This document shows positions 8,158 through 14,660 of a stretch of 14,660 bases of DNA, one piece after another. Numbering within the stretch: position 1 is the first letter of the stretch; every line of letters begins with the position of its first letter. Source of the stretch: Bacillota bacterium (GTDB taxonomy: Bacteria; Bacillota; Bacilli; Bacillales; Cytobacillaceae); assembly GCA_030705745.1 (NCBI GenBank), contig JAUZPT010000032.1, forward strand, positions 1 through 14,660. Reading direction: 5' to 3'. The notes beneath the pieces were generated by a model. That model was not told where the DNA came from. It saw nothing but the letters and a program-made list of their open reading frames with translations, and did no database searches. The translations under genes were made by a program, and so were the position numbers.

Positions 8158-9105
8158 GTGGAAATCGTTACTCTTAACTTTCCCTTGTACAATAATATAG
8201 AATATCCACCATTATCAATAGCTTTAGGGTATTTTGATGGAGTCCATTTTGGGCATCAGAAAGTCATTCTTGAAGCTAAAAAAGAAGCAAATGTAAAAGG
8301 AATGAAAAGTGCTGTCATGACGTTCGATCCTCATCCCTCAGTGGTGCTTGGACGAAGTGTGATGCATGTGGAATATATTACACCCCTTGATGAAAAACTT
8401 CGGCTGATTGAAGAACTGGGAATTGATTACGTCTTTGTCGTTCGATTTACACCCGAATTCGCCAACTTGCTTCCTCAGGAATTCATTGATACATATATTA
8501 TCGGATTAAATGTAAAGCATGTGGTGGCGGGGTTCGATTATACGTATGGACGGATGGGTAAGGGAACAATGGAAACAATTCCTTTTCATTCAAGAGATGA
8601 ATTTTCCTTTACAGTAATTCCTAAATTGACTACAGGGGAATCGAAAATCAGTTCAACGCTTATCCGCCAATTGATTGCGGAGGGCAGAACGCTTGAATTG
8701 CCTGCAGTGCTGGGACGGTATTACACCACTTCCGGAGTTGTCATTCATGGAGATAAACGGGGAAGGACCATAGGTTTTCCAACGGCAAATATCGAAATGA
8801 ACGAAGATTATATCATTCCTCCACTCGGTGTGTATTCTGTAAAGATGAATGTTAATGGAATGTGGTATGAAGGTGTGTGCAATATCGGTTTCAAGCCAAC
8901 ATTCAAACAGGTAGCGGCAAATAAACCTTCTGTTGAAGTGCATTTATTTCACTTTGAAGAAGAAATATATGGACGTGATGTAATCATCGAGTGGCATCAG
9001 TATATCCGCAAAGAGAAGAAATTTTCAGGAATCGATGAACTTGTTTCCCAAATTGAAAAGGACAAACAAGTGGCACTTTTGTCCTTTAGTAAAAATCCTG
9101 TTTAA
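8158..9105 (+). CDS. ribF: Bifunctional riboflavin kinase/FAD synthetase
   Basis: RibF (called RibC in B. subtilis) phosphorylates riboflavin to FMN and adenylylates FMN to FAD. The N-terminal nucleotidyltransferase domain has GYFDGVHFGH (24-33) with the HxGH-type nucleotide site, and ISSTLIR (164-170). The C-terminal kinase domain has GDKRGRTIGFPTAN (198-211), with the metal-binding PTAN, and the likely catalytic glutamate E260 in VEVHLF. The product is 315 residues. I chose GTG at 8158 since AAAAGGTGAG (8141-8150) lies 7 bases upstream; an in-frame GTG at 8146 falls inside that site. FMN made here would be the ligand of any FMN riboswitch elsewhere; none is seen in this window. A 10-bp hairpin lies in its last codons. 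Confidence 0.97.
   Translation: MEIVTLNFPLYNNIEYPPLSIALGYFDGVHFGHQKVILEAKKEANVKGMKSAVMTFDPHPSVVLGRSVMHVEYITPLDEKLRLIEELGIDYVFVVRFTPEFANLLPQEFIDTYIIGLNVKHVVAGFDYTYGRMGKGTMETIPFHSRDEFSFTVIPKLTTGESKISSTLIRQLIAEGRTLELPAVLGRYYTTSGVVIHGDKRGRTIGFPTANIEMNEDYIIPPLGVYSVKMNVNGMWYEGVCNIGFKPTFKQVAANKPSVEVHLFHFEEEIYGRDVIIEWHQYIRKEKKFSGIDELVSQIEKDKQVALLSFSKNPV
9057..9087 (+). other. 10-bp perfect hairpin in the last codons of ribF
   Basis: AAAGGACAAA (9057-9066) pairs perfectly with TTTGTCCTTT (9078-9087); the loop can add an AGT/ACT three-pair helix. The hairpin ends 18 bases before the ribF stop. No T-run follows, so it is not a classical terminator. It could protect or mark the 3' end of the operon transcript before the rpsO promoter. 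Confidence 0.55.
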
Positions 9106-9150
9106 AACAAATAGAAAGTTTGTTCCTTTCATAAAAAATACGGTTTTAGC

Positions 9151-9179
9151 TTGCAATTTTTGGCGAAAGGCTGTATTCT
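9151..9179 (+). promoter_or_regulatory. Sigma-A type promoter of rpsO
   Basis: TTGCAA (9151-9156) and TATTCT (9174-9179) are separated by 17 bases, a good match to the housekeeping consensus. Transcription would start near 9186, giving a leader of about 90 nt before the rpsO ATG. The gene also ends with its own terminator, so rpsO is a separate transcription unit. Confidence 0.75.
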
Positions 9180-9203
9180 TAATAACGTATTAAAAAATAA
9201 GAA

Positions 9204-9250
9204 CCTTTGCTTGGCAAGTCGAATCACCGACGCTTGCTCAGCGACAGGGG
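9204..9250 (+). promoter_or_regulatory. rpsO leader, likely S15 autoregulatory three-way junction
   Basis: The leader can fold as a three-way junction: P1 CCTTTG (9204-9209) with CAGGGG (9245-9250), including two G-U pairs; P2 GTCG (9218-9221) with CGAC (9228-9231); P3 GCT (9232-9234) with AGC (9240-9242). Such a junction plus a G-U/G-C pair mimics the 16S rRNA site of S15. S15 autoregulation by a leader is known for Geobacillus stearothermophilus and relatives. The Shine-Dalgarno AGGAGGTGA begins 12 bases after P1, so binding could block translation. Folding was done by eye. Confidence 0.65.
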
Positions 9251-9275
9251 ATTGAAATTTTAGGAGGTGAACAGG

Positions 9276-9545
9276 ATGGCAGTCACTCAAGAACGTAAGA
9301 ACGAACTAATCAATGAGTTCAAAACTCATGAAAGCGATACAGGATCTGCAGAAGTTCAAATCGCTGTCCTTACAGAATCGATCAACAACTTGAACGACCA
9401 TTTGCGTACACATAAGAAAGATCACCACTCACGTCGCGGTCTTTTGAAAATGGTAGGTAAACGCCGTAATCTTTTGACGTTCCTTCGTAACAAGGACGTT
9501 TCACGTTACCGCGATTTAATCACTAAACTTGGTCTACGTCGATAG
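9276..9545 (+). CDS. rpsO: 30S ribosomal protein S15
   Basis: S15 is an early-binding 30S protein that organises the central domain of 16S rRNA. The 89-residue product has the family's full length and its features: [15 protein letters not shown] at the N-terminus, the [13 protein letters not shown] segment, the [12 protein letters not shown] rRNA-binding loop, and the [20 protein letters not shown]-terminus. The start is ATG at 9276 because TAGGAGGTGA (9261-9270) lies 5 bases upstream; an in-frame GTG at 9267 lies within that site. It has its own promoter, regulatory leader and terminator, and is followed by pnp, the usual rpsO-pnp pairing of bacteria. Confidence 0.99.
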   Translation: MAVTQERKNELINEFKTHESDTGSAEVQIAVLTESINNLNDHLRTHKKDHHSRRGLLKMVGKRRNLLTFLRNKDVSRYRDLITKLGLRR

Positions 9546-9552
9546 GCAACAG

Positions 9553-9576
9553 AAGCGGGAATTTTCCCGCTTTTTT
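9553..9576 (+). terminator. Intrinsic terminator after rpsO
   Basis: AAGCGGGA (9553-9560) pairs with TCCCGCTT (9565-9572) around a 4-base loop, and T9571-T9576 forms the U-tract. It lies 7 bases after the rpsO stop. The space from here to pnp (9577-9759) holds a candidate promoter and a leader hairpin. Confidence 0.93.
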
Positions 9577-9677
9577 ATTAGGTTAAAAAAAGAGAATCTT
9601 CTATACATATATTAAAATGCATCATTTTGTGCATACTAATCATAATTTGTCATTTAAATAAGCTAGAAATGGCTTTT

Positions 9678-9683
9678 TACAAT
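9678..9683 (+). promoter_or_regulatory. Candidate -10 box for pnp
   Basis: TACAAT is a good -10 match in the expected place between the rpsO terminator and pnp, but the -35 region is poor (TTAAAT at 9654-9659 with an 18-base spacer). Other candidates such as CATAAT at 9641 are no better supported. A promoter somewhere in 9577-9690 is expected because of the upstream terminator, so this is a tentative call. Confidence 0.35.
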
Positions 9684-9691
9684 ATAAGGTA

Positions 9692-9727
9692 GAGGATTGA
9701 TCGAAGGAAAGCCTTCGCATCATCTTC
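9692..9727 (+). promoter_or_regulatory. 15-bp hairpin in the pnp leader
   Basis: Three stacked helices, GAGGAT/ATCTTC, GAT/ATC and CGAAGG/CCTTCG, form a 15-bp stem (9692-9707 with 9712-9727) with two single-base bulges (T9698, C9718) and an AAAG loop. It ends 32 bases before the pnp ATG. In E. coli a leader stem-loop mediates pnp autoregulation through RNase III and PNPase; whether this one does the same is inference. Confidence 0.6.
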
Positions 9728-9759
9728 AAAAGTGATATAGGTAGAGAGGGGTCAAAATA

Positions 9760-11874
9760 ATGGAACAAAATAAGCATGTATATTCCATGGATTGGGCAGG
9801 CCGTAAGCTCACAGTCGAAATCGGACAGCTGGCAAAGCAAGCAAACGGTGCTGTAATGGTACGCTATGGTGATACCGCAGTCCTAAGTGCGGCTACCGCA
9901 TCAAAAGAACCAAAAAATTTGGATTTCTTCCCGTTAACAGTTAACTATGAAGAGCGCCTTTATGCAGTTGGAAAAATTCCAGGCGGCTTCATTAAACGCG
10001 AAGGCCGTCCAAGCGAAAAAGCGATCCTGGCAAGTCGCCTAATCGATCGTCCGATCCGCCCACTTTTTGCGGATGGATTCCGTAATGACGTTCAAGTAAT
10101 CAGCATCGTAATGAGCGTGGATCAGGATTGTTCATCAGAAATGGCAGCCATGTTCGGTTCTTCCCTTGCTCTAAGCACGTCCGACATTCCTTTTGAGGGT
10201 CCCATTGCAGGAGTAGTGGTAGGCCGGATTAACGGAGAATTTGTCATTAATCCAAATGTCGAGCAAACGGAAAAAAGCGATATCCATTTAACTGTTGCAG
10301 GGACAAAAGATGCGATCAACATGGTTGAAGCAGGTGCGAATGAGGTTCCTGAAGAAGTAATGCTCGAAGCTATCATGTTCGGACACGATGAAATCAAGCA
10401 ATTAATCGCATTCCAGGAAAAAATCGTTGCCGAAATTGGCAAAGAAAAGACGAAAATGCCATTGTATGAGCTGGACAAGGAGCTTGAAGCTGAAATTCGT
10501 GAACTTTGCGAAGCTGATATGATCAAAGCGATCCAGGTTCAGGAAAAACATGCGCGTGAAGCTGCGATTAAAGAAGTGAAAAATAGTGTTATTGCAAAAT
10601 TCGAAGAGCAGGAAGCAAGCGCCGACGACATGAAACAGGTGAAACAAATCCTAGACAAACTCGTCAAAGGCGAAGTGCGCCGTCTGATCACAGAAGATAA
10701 AGTACGCCCTGATGGCCGTGGTTTGGATGAAATCCGTCCATTATCTTCACAAATCGATATTTTGCCGCGCACACATGGTTCAGGACTATTCACTCGCGGG
10801 CAAACGCAAGCATTGAGCATTTGTACACTTGGTGCAATGGGCGACGTCCAAATCCTGGATGGCCTAGGCATTGAAGAAGAAAAACGTTTCATGCACCATT
10901 ATAATTTCCCACAGTTCAGCGTTGGTGAAACAGGTCCAATCAGAGGGCCAGGCCGTCGAGAAATCGGGCATGGTGCTTTAGGTGAACGTGCATTGGAACC
11001 AATCATTCCGAATGAAAAAGAATTCCCATATACGATCCGTCTTGTTTCCGAAGTTCTTGAATCAAACGGTTCCACTTCACAGGCAAGTATTTGCGCAAGC
11101 ACACTTGCAATGATGGATGCCGGCGTACCAATTAAAGCACCTGTTGCCGGTATTGCAATGGGTCTGATTAAATCAGGCGAGCATTATTCGGTTCTGACAG
11201 ACATCCAGGGTATGGAAGACCATCTTGGAGACATGGACTTTAAAGTTGCAGGTACGGCTAAAGGGGTAACCGCGCTTCAAATGGACATTAAAATTGACGG
11301 GCTTTCACGTGAAATTCTGGAAGAAGCATTGCTACAGGCGAAAAAAGGCCGCATGCAGATTTTGGAATCTATGCTTGCTACGATTTCTGAACCGAAATCA
11401 CAGCTGTCACAGTATGCTCCAAAAATTCTCATCATGACAATCAATCCGGACAAAATCCGTGATGTTATTGGGCCGAGCGGTAAGCAGATCAATAAGATCA
11501 TTGAAGAAACCGGTGTAAAGATTGATATTGAACAGGATGGAACCGTATTTATCGCTTCGACGAACGAAGAAATGAATCAAAAAGCGAAGAGAATTATCGA
11601 AGATATCGTCCGTGAAGTAGAAGTTGGACAACTTTATCTTGGAAAAGTAAAGCGAATTGAAAAATTCGGAGCATTCGTTGAAATTTTCGCCGGCAAGGAT
11701 GGTCTCGTCCATATTTCAGAACTTGCTGAAGAGCGTGTAGGTAAAGTGGAAGACGTTCTTGCAATCGGTGATGAAATTTTGGTGAAAGTAACTGAAATTG
11801 ACAGGCAAGGCCGTGTGAATCTTTCACGTAAAATTGTACTGAAAGAACAGCGCGAACAGCAGGAAAATCAATAA
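9760..11874 (+). CDS. pnp: Polynucleotide phosphorylase (PNPase)
   Basis: PNPase degrades RNA 3' to 5' with phosphate, releasing nucleoside diphosphates, and acts as a trimer. At 704 residues the order is standard: first RNase PH-like core (about 10-145), all-helical linker (about 150-310), second, catalytic RNase PH core (about 325-540) with the phosphate-binding GSTSQ (437-441) and the metal aspartates D487 and D493 in [10 protein letters not shown], a KH domain with GPSG (571-574), and an S1 domain (about 622-692). All key residues are intact. GAGGGG (9745-9750) lies 9 bases before ATG 9760. In B. subtilis the gene is called pnpA and supports mRNA turnover and competence. It is monocistronic or nearly so here: a terminator follows at 11924-11948. 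Confidence 0.99.
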   Translation: MEQNKHVYSMDWAGRKLTVEIGQLAKQANGAVMVRYGDTAVLSAATASKEPKNLDFFPLTVNYEERLYAVGKIPGGFIKREGRPSEKAILASRLIDRPIRPLFADGFRNDVQVISIVMSVDQDCSSEMAAMFGSSLALSTSDIPFEGPIAGVVVGRINGEFVINPNVEQTEKSDIHLTVAGTKDAINMVEAGANEVPEEVMLEAIMFGHDEIKQLIAFQEKIVAEIGKEKTKMPLYELDKELEAEIRELCEADMIKAIQVQEKHAREAAIKEVKNSVIAKFEEQEASADDMKQVKQILDKLVKGEVRRLITEDKVRPDGRGLDEIRPLSSQIDILPRTHGSGLFTRGQTQALSICTLGAMGDVQILDGLGIEEEKRFMHHYNFPQFSVGETGPIRGPGRREIGHGALGERALEPIIPNEKEFPYTIRLVSEVLESNGSTSQASICASTLAMMDAGVPIKAPVAGIAMGLIKSGEHYSVLTDIQGMEDHLGDMDFKVAGTAKGVTALQMDIKIDGLSREILEEALLQAKKGRMQILESMLATISEPKSQLSQYAPKILIMTINPDKIRDVIGPSGKQINKIIEETGVKIDIEQDGTVFIASTNEEMNQKAKRIIEDIVREVEVGQLYLGKVKRIEKFGAFVEIFAGKDGLVHISELAEERVGKVEDVLAIGDEILVKVTEIDRQGRVNLSRKIVLKEQREQQENQ

Positions 11875-11885
11875 TTTATAGATGC

Positions 11886-11911
11886 CATTCCCGCATAAGT
11901 TAGCGGGAATG
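11886..11911 (+). other. 9-bp perfect hairpin downstream of pnp
   Basis: CATTCCCGC (11886-11894) pairs perfectly with GCGGGAATG (11903-11911) around an 8-base loop. It starts 12 bases after the pnp stop and has no T-run, so it is not itself a terminator. It precedes a true terminator by 12 bases; a tandem arrangement may protect the 3' end. Confidence 0.6.
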
Positions 11912-11923
11912 AGTGGAATAGGG

Positions 11924-11948
11924 AAGTCAGGGGGAACCCTGGCTTTTT
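11924..11948 (+). terminator. Intrinsic terminator after pnp
   Basis: AAGTCAGGG (11924-11932) pairs with CCCTGGCTT (11937-11945), with one G-U pair, around a GGAA loop. Five T (11944-11948) follow. This ends the pnp transcript before the ylxY upstream region. Confidence 0.85.
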
Positions 11949-12096
11949 CCATGATTAAGGGACCTTTGAAATACCTCTTAAAACGTAGGATTTTTGAAAC
12001 AATTTTAATGAATTACATACTTGGATGTATAAGTGATAATGCTTCGTTCTACCTTGTCCTTTTTCTACATAATTTGTATGGAAAGGGGTAGGTATT
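11949..12096 (+). promoter_or_regulatory. ylxY upstream region, promoter not resolved
   Basis: These 148 bases separate the pnp terminator from ylxY. A weak housekeeping-like pair ATTACA (12012-12017) and GATAAT (12035-12040), 17-base spacer, is present. CATACT (12016-12021) resembles part of a sigma-E -10 box, but no matching -35 is seen at the right distance. The ribosome binding site is GGAAAGGGG (12079-12087). A promoter is expected after the terminator, but its class cannot be settled from the sequence. Confidence 0.3.
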
Positions 12097-13059
12097 ATGA
12101 AAAAGAAAATGATCATGGGCATTTTGGCATTAGCTGCCTGGTTTTCTGTCAGTAATCCATTGGTTGCGTCCTATATAGGCAAAATGAAAATGGGCGCTGT
12201 TCCAGCACTTAAACAGGAAGATCCATTAGTTCAGCAGATTAGAAAAAATGCCCCCAAATATGAAATTCCACCATCGGATGCAAAATTAGATCCTATTTGG
12301 AAGGCGATTCCTGGATATAACGGTTTATCTGTAAATATTTTATCTTCTTATAAAAGAATGAAAAAAGCGGGAACCTTTAATGAAGAGAAACTGGTATTTA
12401 CGCAGACAAAGCCGAAGGTTCATCTCCAGGATTTACCTCCAGCCCCCATTTATAAGGGACATCCAGAAAAACCGATGGTCAGTTTTGCAATAAATGTTGC
12501 TTGGGGAAATGAATATTTATCCTCTATTCTAGCAACGCTAAAAAAGCATAATATAACTGTTAGTTTTTTTCTTGAAGGAAATTGGGTAAAGAAAAACCCG
12601 GAGCTTGCAAAAATGATTTCTGCTTCAGGTCAAGAAATTGGTAATCATTCCTACTATCATTCAGATATGAAAAGGCTTTCTGCAGAAGGAACAAGGCAAG
12701 AACTCATCAAAACAAACGATGTGATTAAAGCAGTCACCGGAAAAAAGTGTGAATGGTTTGCTCCCCCGAGCGGCAGTTTTCGTGATGAAACAATACAAAT
12801 TGCCCATAAGCTGAATATGAAAACGATTATGTGGACTGTAGATACGATTGATTGGCAAAAACCTACACCTGAAACAATCATCAGCCGTGTAACAAGAAAA
12901 ATTCAAAATGGTTCAATCGTACTCATGCATCCAACTGACTCTACAGCAAAATCATTAGATAGGCTTATAACGTTAATAGAAAAAAAGAACTTATCGATCG
13001 GTACCATCTCTGAATTAATGAAAGAGGACCGCATCATCGAAAATGAATCAAAGAAATAA
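12097..13059 (+). CDS. ylxY: Sporulation-associated polysaccharide deacetylase-like protein YlxY
   Basis: This 320-residue protein has an N-terminal signal peptide or membrane anchor (KKK, then hydrophobic 5-26), a spacer, and a NodB-type carbohydrate deacetylase domain (about 125-310). It belongs to the YlxY group that accompanies mlpA in spore formers. Active-site motifs are degenerate. Motif 1, normally TFDDG, reads SFAINVAWGNE (129-139), lacking both aspartates. Motif 2, HSYYH (184-188), keeps both metal histidines. Motif 3, normally RxPY, reads FAPPSGSF (221-228), lacking the arginine. DTIDW (249-253) and LMHP (276-279) are kept. It is therefore a doubtful or atypical deacetylase, perhaps a spore peptidoglycan binding protein. 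It is related to, but distinct from, PdaB. ATG 12097 follows a good Shine-Dalgarno. Confidence 0.9.
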   Translation: MKKKMIMGILALAAWFSVSNPLVASYIGKMKMGAVPALKQEDPLVQQIRKNAPKYEIPPSDAKLDPIWKAIPGYNGLSVNILSSYKRMKKAGTFNEEKLVFTQTKPKVHLQDLPPAPIYKGHPEKPMVSFAINVAWGNEYLSSILATLKKHNITVSFFLEGNWVKKNPELAKMISASGQEIGNHSYYHSDMKRLSAEGTRQELIKTNDVIKAVTGKKCEWFAPPSGSFRDETIQIAHKLNMKTIMWTVDTIDWQKPTPETIISRVTRKIQNGSIVLMHPTDSTAKSLDRLITLIEKKNLSIGTISELMKEDRIIENESKK

Positions 13060-13062
13060 TTT

Positions 13063-13099
13063 CAATAAGAGAGAATCATGGTAAGATTACTCTTTATTG
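13063..13099 (+). other. 14-bp hairpin between ylxY and mlpA
   Basis: CAATAA/TTATTG, AGAG/CTCT and AATC/GATT stack into a 14-bp stem (13063-13077 with 13085-13099) with one bulged base on each side (G13069, A13089) and a 7-base loop. No T-run follows (GAAAAGTTC). It starts 3 bases after the ylxY stop, and mlpA starts 39 bases after it. It may be a weak terminator or a processing/stability element. Confidence 0.55.
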
Positions 13100-13138
13100 G
13101 AAAAGTTCTTTAATCATTTATGAACAGGAGGATTTCTT

Positions 13139-14377
13139 TTGATAAAAAAATACACGTGTCAAAACGGTGTCACAATCGTTCTTGAAAATATCCCTACAGT
13201 TCGTTCAGTTGCAATTGGTGTTTGGATCGGTACTGGATCAAGAGATGAGGATCCGATTAATAACGGGATTTCGCATTTTTTGGAGCACATGTTTTTTAAA
13301 GGGACAAAAACAAGAACAGCTCGTGAAATTGCAGAATCCTTTGACAGCATTGGCGGACAAGTAAATGCCTTTACATCAAAGGAATATACATGTTATTACG
13401 CAAAAGTTCTTGATAACCATGCACAATTTGCACTCGATGTACTATCGGATATGTTTTTTAATTCGACCTTTGTGGACGAAGAGCTGAAAAAAGAAAAGAA
13501 TGTTGTTTATGAAGAAATCAAAATGTACGATGATACTCCCGATGACATTGTCCATGATTTATTAAGCAAGGCCGTTTACGAAAATCATCCTCTTGGCTTT
13601 CCGATTTTAGGAACTGAAGAAACGCTTGCTGAATTTACGGGTGAAAAATTGCAGCAGTATATTAGCGAAAGATACACGCCTGAAAATGTCGTCATCTCGA
13701 TTGCCGGAAATGTTCAGGATACATTCATACATGAAGTGGAAAAATACTTTGGTTCATATGAAGGAACAACAAAAAGAAGTTTGGAAAACAAACCTTTTTT
13801 CCATGCCAATCGTCTTACACGAAAAAAGGAAACAGAACAGGCTCATTTATGTCTTGGGTATGAAGGGCTGCAAGTCGGACATGAAGACATTTATAGCTTG
13901 ATCGTCTTAAATAATATTTTGGGCGGAAGCATGAGCAGCCGTCTATTCCAGGAAGTAAGGGAACAACGAGGTCTGGCTTATTCAGTGTTTTCCTATCATT
14001 CGTCGTATCAGGACAGTGGAATCGTAACCATATATGGCGGTACTGGGGCAAAGCAGCTGGATCTTCTTTTTGAAACGATCCAGGAAACTTTGCAAAAGCT
14101 CAAAAGTGATGGGATTACGGAAAAGGAGCTCATCAATAGCAAGGAGCAGTTAAAAGGCAGTTTAATGCTTAGTCTCGAGAGCACCAATAGCCGTATGAGC
14201 AGGAATGGAAAAAATGAACTTTTGCTGAAACGTCATCGTTCTTTGGATGAAATCGTCGAACAAATTGACCAGGTGACCCAAAATGGCGTGAATAATATGG
14301 CAAATTCCATTTTTACCGACCATTTTGCTGTTTCATTAGTCGCACCAGACGGAGAATTACCAAATAAATTGAAATAA
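13139..14377 (+). CDS. mlpA: M16 family zinc metallopeptidase MlpA (YmxG)
   Basis: This 412-residue protein is an insulinase/mitochondrial-processing-peptidase-like protease (M16B). The inverted zinc motif is HFLEH (46-50), with H46 and H50 as metal ligands and E49 as the catalytic base; the distal ligand glutamate lies in NVVYEEIKMY (E125 or E126) at the family spacing of about 75 residues. The C-terminal half is the second, inactive M16 domain with GGSMSSRLFQEVREQRGLAYSV. There is no signal peptide, so it is cytoplasmic. In B. subtilis mlpA lies next to ylxY and has been linked to control of extracellular protease production. The start is TTG at 13139, because AGGAGG (13126-13131) leaves a 7-base spacer and the reading from there matches the family N-terminus. 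It is followed by an intrinsic terminator. Confidence 0.96.
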   Translation: MIKKYTCQNGVTIVLENIPTVRSVAIGVWIGTGSRDEDPINNGISHFLEHMFFKGTKTRTAREIAESFDSIGGQVNAFTSKEYTCYYAKVLDNHAQFALDVLSDMFFNSTFVDEELKKEKNVVYEEIKMYDDTPDDIVHDLLSKAVYENHPLGFPILGTEETLAEFTGEKLQQYISERYTPENVVISIAGNVQDTFIHEVEKYFGSYEGTTKRSLENKPFFHANRLTRKKETEQAHLCLGYEGLQVGHEDIYSLIVLNNILGGSMSSRLFQEVREQRGLAYSVFSYHSSYQDSGIVTIYGGTGAKQLDLLFETIQETLQKLKSDGITEKELINSKEQLKGSLMLSLESTNSRMSRNGKNELLLKRHRSLDEIVEQIDQVTQNGVNNMANSIFTDHFAVSLVAPDGELPNKLK

Positions 14378-14406
14378 AAATGAAAACAGCCCAACAATGG
14401 GCTATC

Positions 14407-14440
14407 AGGCTGTCGAAAAACATTCGATAGCCTTTTATTT
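14407..14440 (+). terminator. Intrinsic terminator after mlpA
   Basis: AGGCTGTCGAA (14407-14417) pairs with TTCGATAGCCT (14423-14433), with one G-U pair, around a 5-base loop. TTTTATTTTATTT follows as the U-rich tract. A smaller perfect hairpin AGCCCA/TGGGCT (14388-14403) lies directly upstream. Alternative pairing of ACAGCC (14386-14391) with GGCTGT (14408-14413) would compete with the terminator stem. Confidence 0.9.
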
Positions 14441-14502
14441 TATTTATTTTCTTTATCAAATCACCGCGTTAAATATTAATAGAAATTACCTCATTAAACA
14501 GG

Positions 14503-14638
14503 TCTGTTGATTTGCGCTCCAGGCGCTTCGCTTTCCGCGGGCGTGCCGGGGAGCTTCCTCGGCGCTTCGCTCCTGCGGCATCTCCCCTGACCCGTATTCC
14601 CGCAGGAGTCTTCGCGCCTTACGCTCCAATCTACAGAG
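14503..14638 (+). repeat. GC-rich long palindromic intergenic element
   Basis: This element contrasts sharply with its AT-rich surroundings. Imperfect terminal inverted repeats TCTGTTGATT (14503-14512) and AATCTACAGA (14628-14637) match at 9 of 10. Inner arms also pair: AGGCGC/GCGCCT (14521-14526, 14614-14619), TTCCGCGGG/CCCGCAGGA (14533-14541, 14599-14607) and GGGGAG/CTCCCC (14548-14553, 14582-14587). GGCGCTTCGCT occurs twice (14522 and 14561). From memory, near-identical sequences recur in intergenic regions of many Bacillaceae; copy number cannot be verified here. No ORF. A T-run (14639-14645) follows. Confidence 0.75.
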
Positions 14639-14660
14639 TTTTTTTCACTAAAGACCGTCT

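Noticed and set aside
9106..9124. AACAAA/TTTGTT hairpin after ribF as a terminator
   Set aside because: The stem is six AT-rich pairs with no T-run; not enough for intrinsic termination.
11882..12091. 69-codon plus-strand frame between pnp and ylxY
   Set aside because: It starts inside the post-pnp hairpin, runs through the terminator, has no ribosome binding site, and its product resembles nothing I know.
13097..13124. mlpA promoter TTGGAA with TATGAA
   Set aside because: Both boxes are weak and transcription would begin at or near the start codon, after the Shine-Dalgarno site.

Overview
This window is a stretch of core chromosome from an endospore-forming member of the Bacillaceae (Bacillus sensu lato). 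The evidence is gene order and protein similarity. A Gram-positive type PolC is followed by rimP-nusA-ylxR-ylxQ-infB-ylxP-rbfA-truB-ribF, then rpsO, pnp, the sporulation-associated deacetylase-like gene ylxY and the M16 peptidase gene mlpA. This is the order I know from Bacillus subtilis. All genes are on the + strand, the DNA is AT-rich, Shine-Dalgarno sites are strong, and GTG or TTG starts occur. I cannot name the species from this sequence.

Layout. Positions 1-1619 hold the 3' part of polC. Positions 1620-1967 are non-coding: a good sigma-A type promoter, then an unusually long leader (about 265 nt) with a perfect GAAA-loop hairpin and three short tandem duplications. Positions 1968-9105 are a tightly packed translation/transcription operon: RimP and RbfA mature the 30S subunit, NusA controls elongation and termination, YlxR is the RNase P modulator, YlxQ is an L7Ae-like RNA binder, IF2 drives initiation, TruB modifies tRNA and RibF makes FMN/FAD. 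A strong intrinsic terminator sits inside this operon, between rbfA and truB. rpsO (9276-9545) has its own promoter, a leader that can fold into an S15-binding type three-way junction, and a terminator. pnp (9760-11874) has a 15-bp leader hairpin and ends at a terminator. ylxY (12097-13059) and mlpA (13139-14377) follow, separated by another hairpin, and end at a terminator. The last ~135 bases are a GC-rich, long palindromic intergenic element of a kind I recall as multicopy in Bacillaceae.

The genes serve gene expression: decoding initiation, ribosome assembly, tRNA and mRNA metabolism. I found no mobile-element genes, CRISPR, tRNA/rRNA genes or foreign islands. The items worth a second look are RNA-level: the rimP leader, the rpsO and pnp leaders, the terminator inside the operon, hairpins at gene junctions, the terminal palindromic element, and the degenerate catalytic motifs of YlxY. 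I see no convincing new multi-gene system here.
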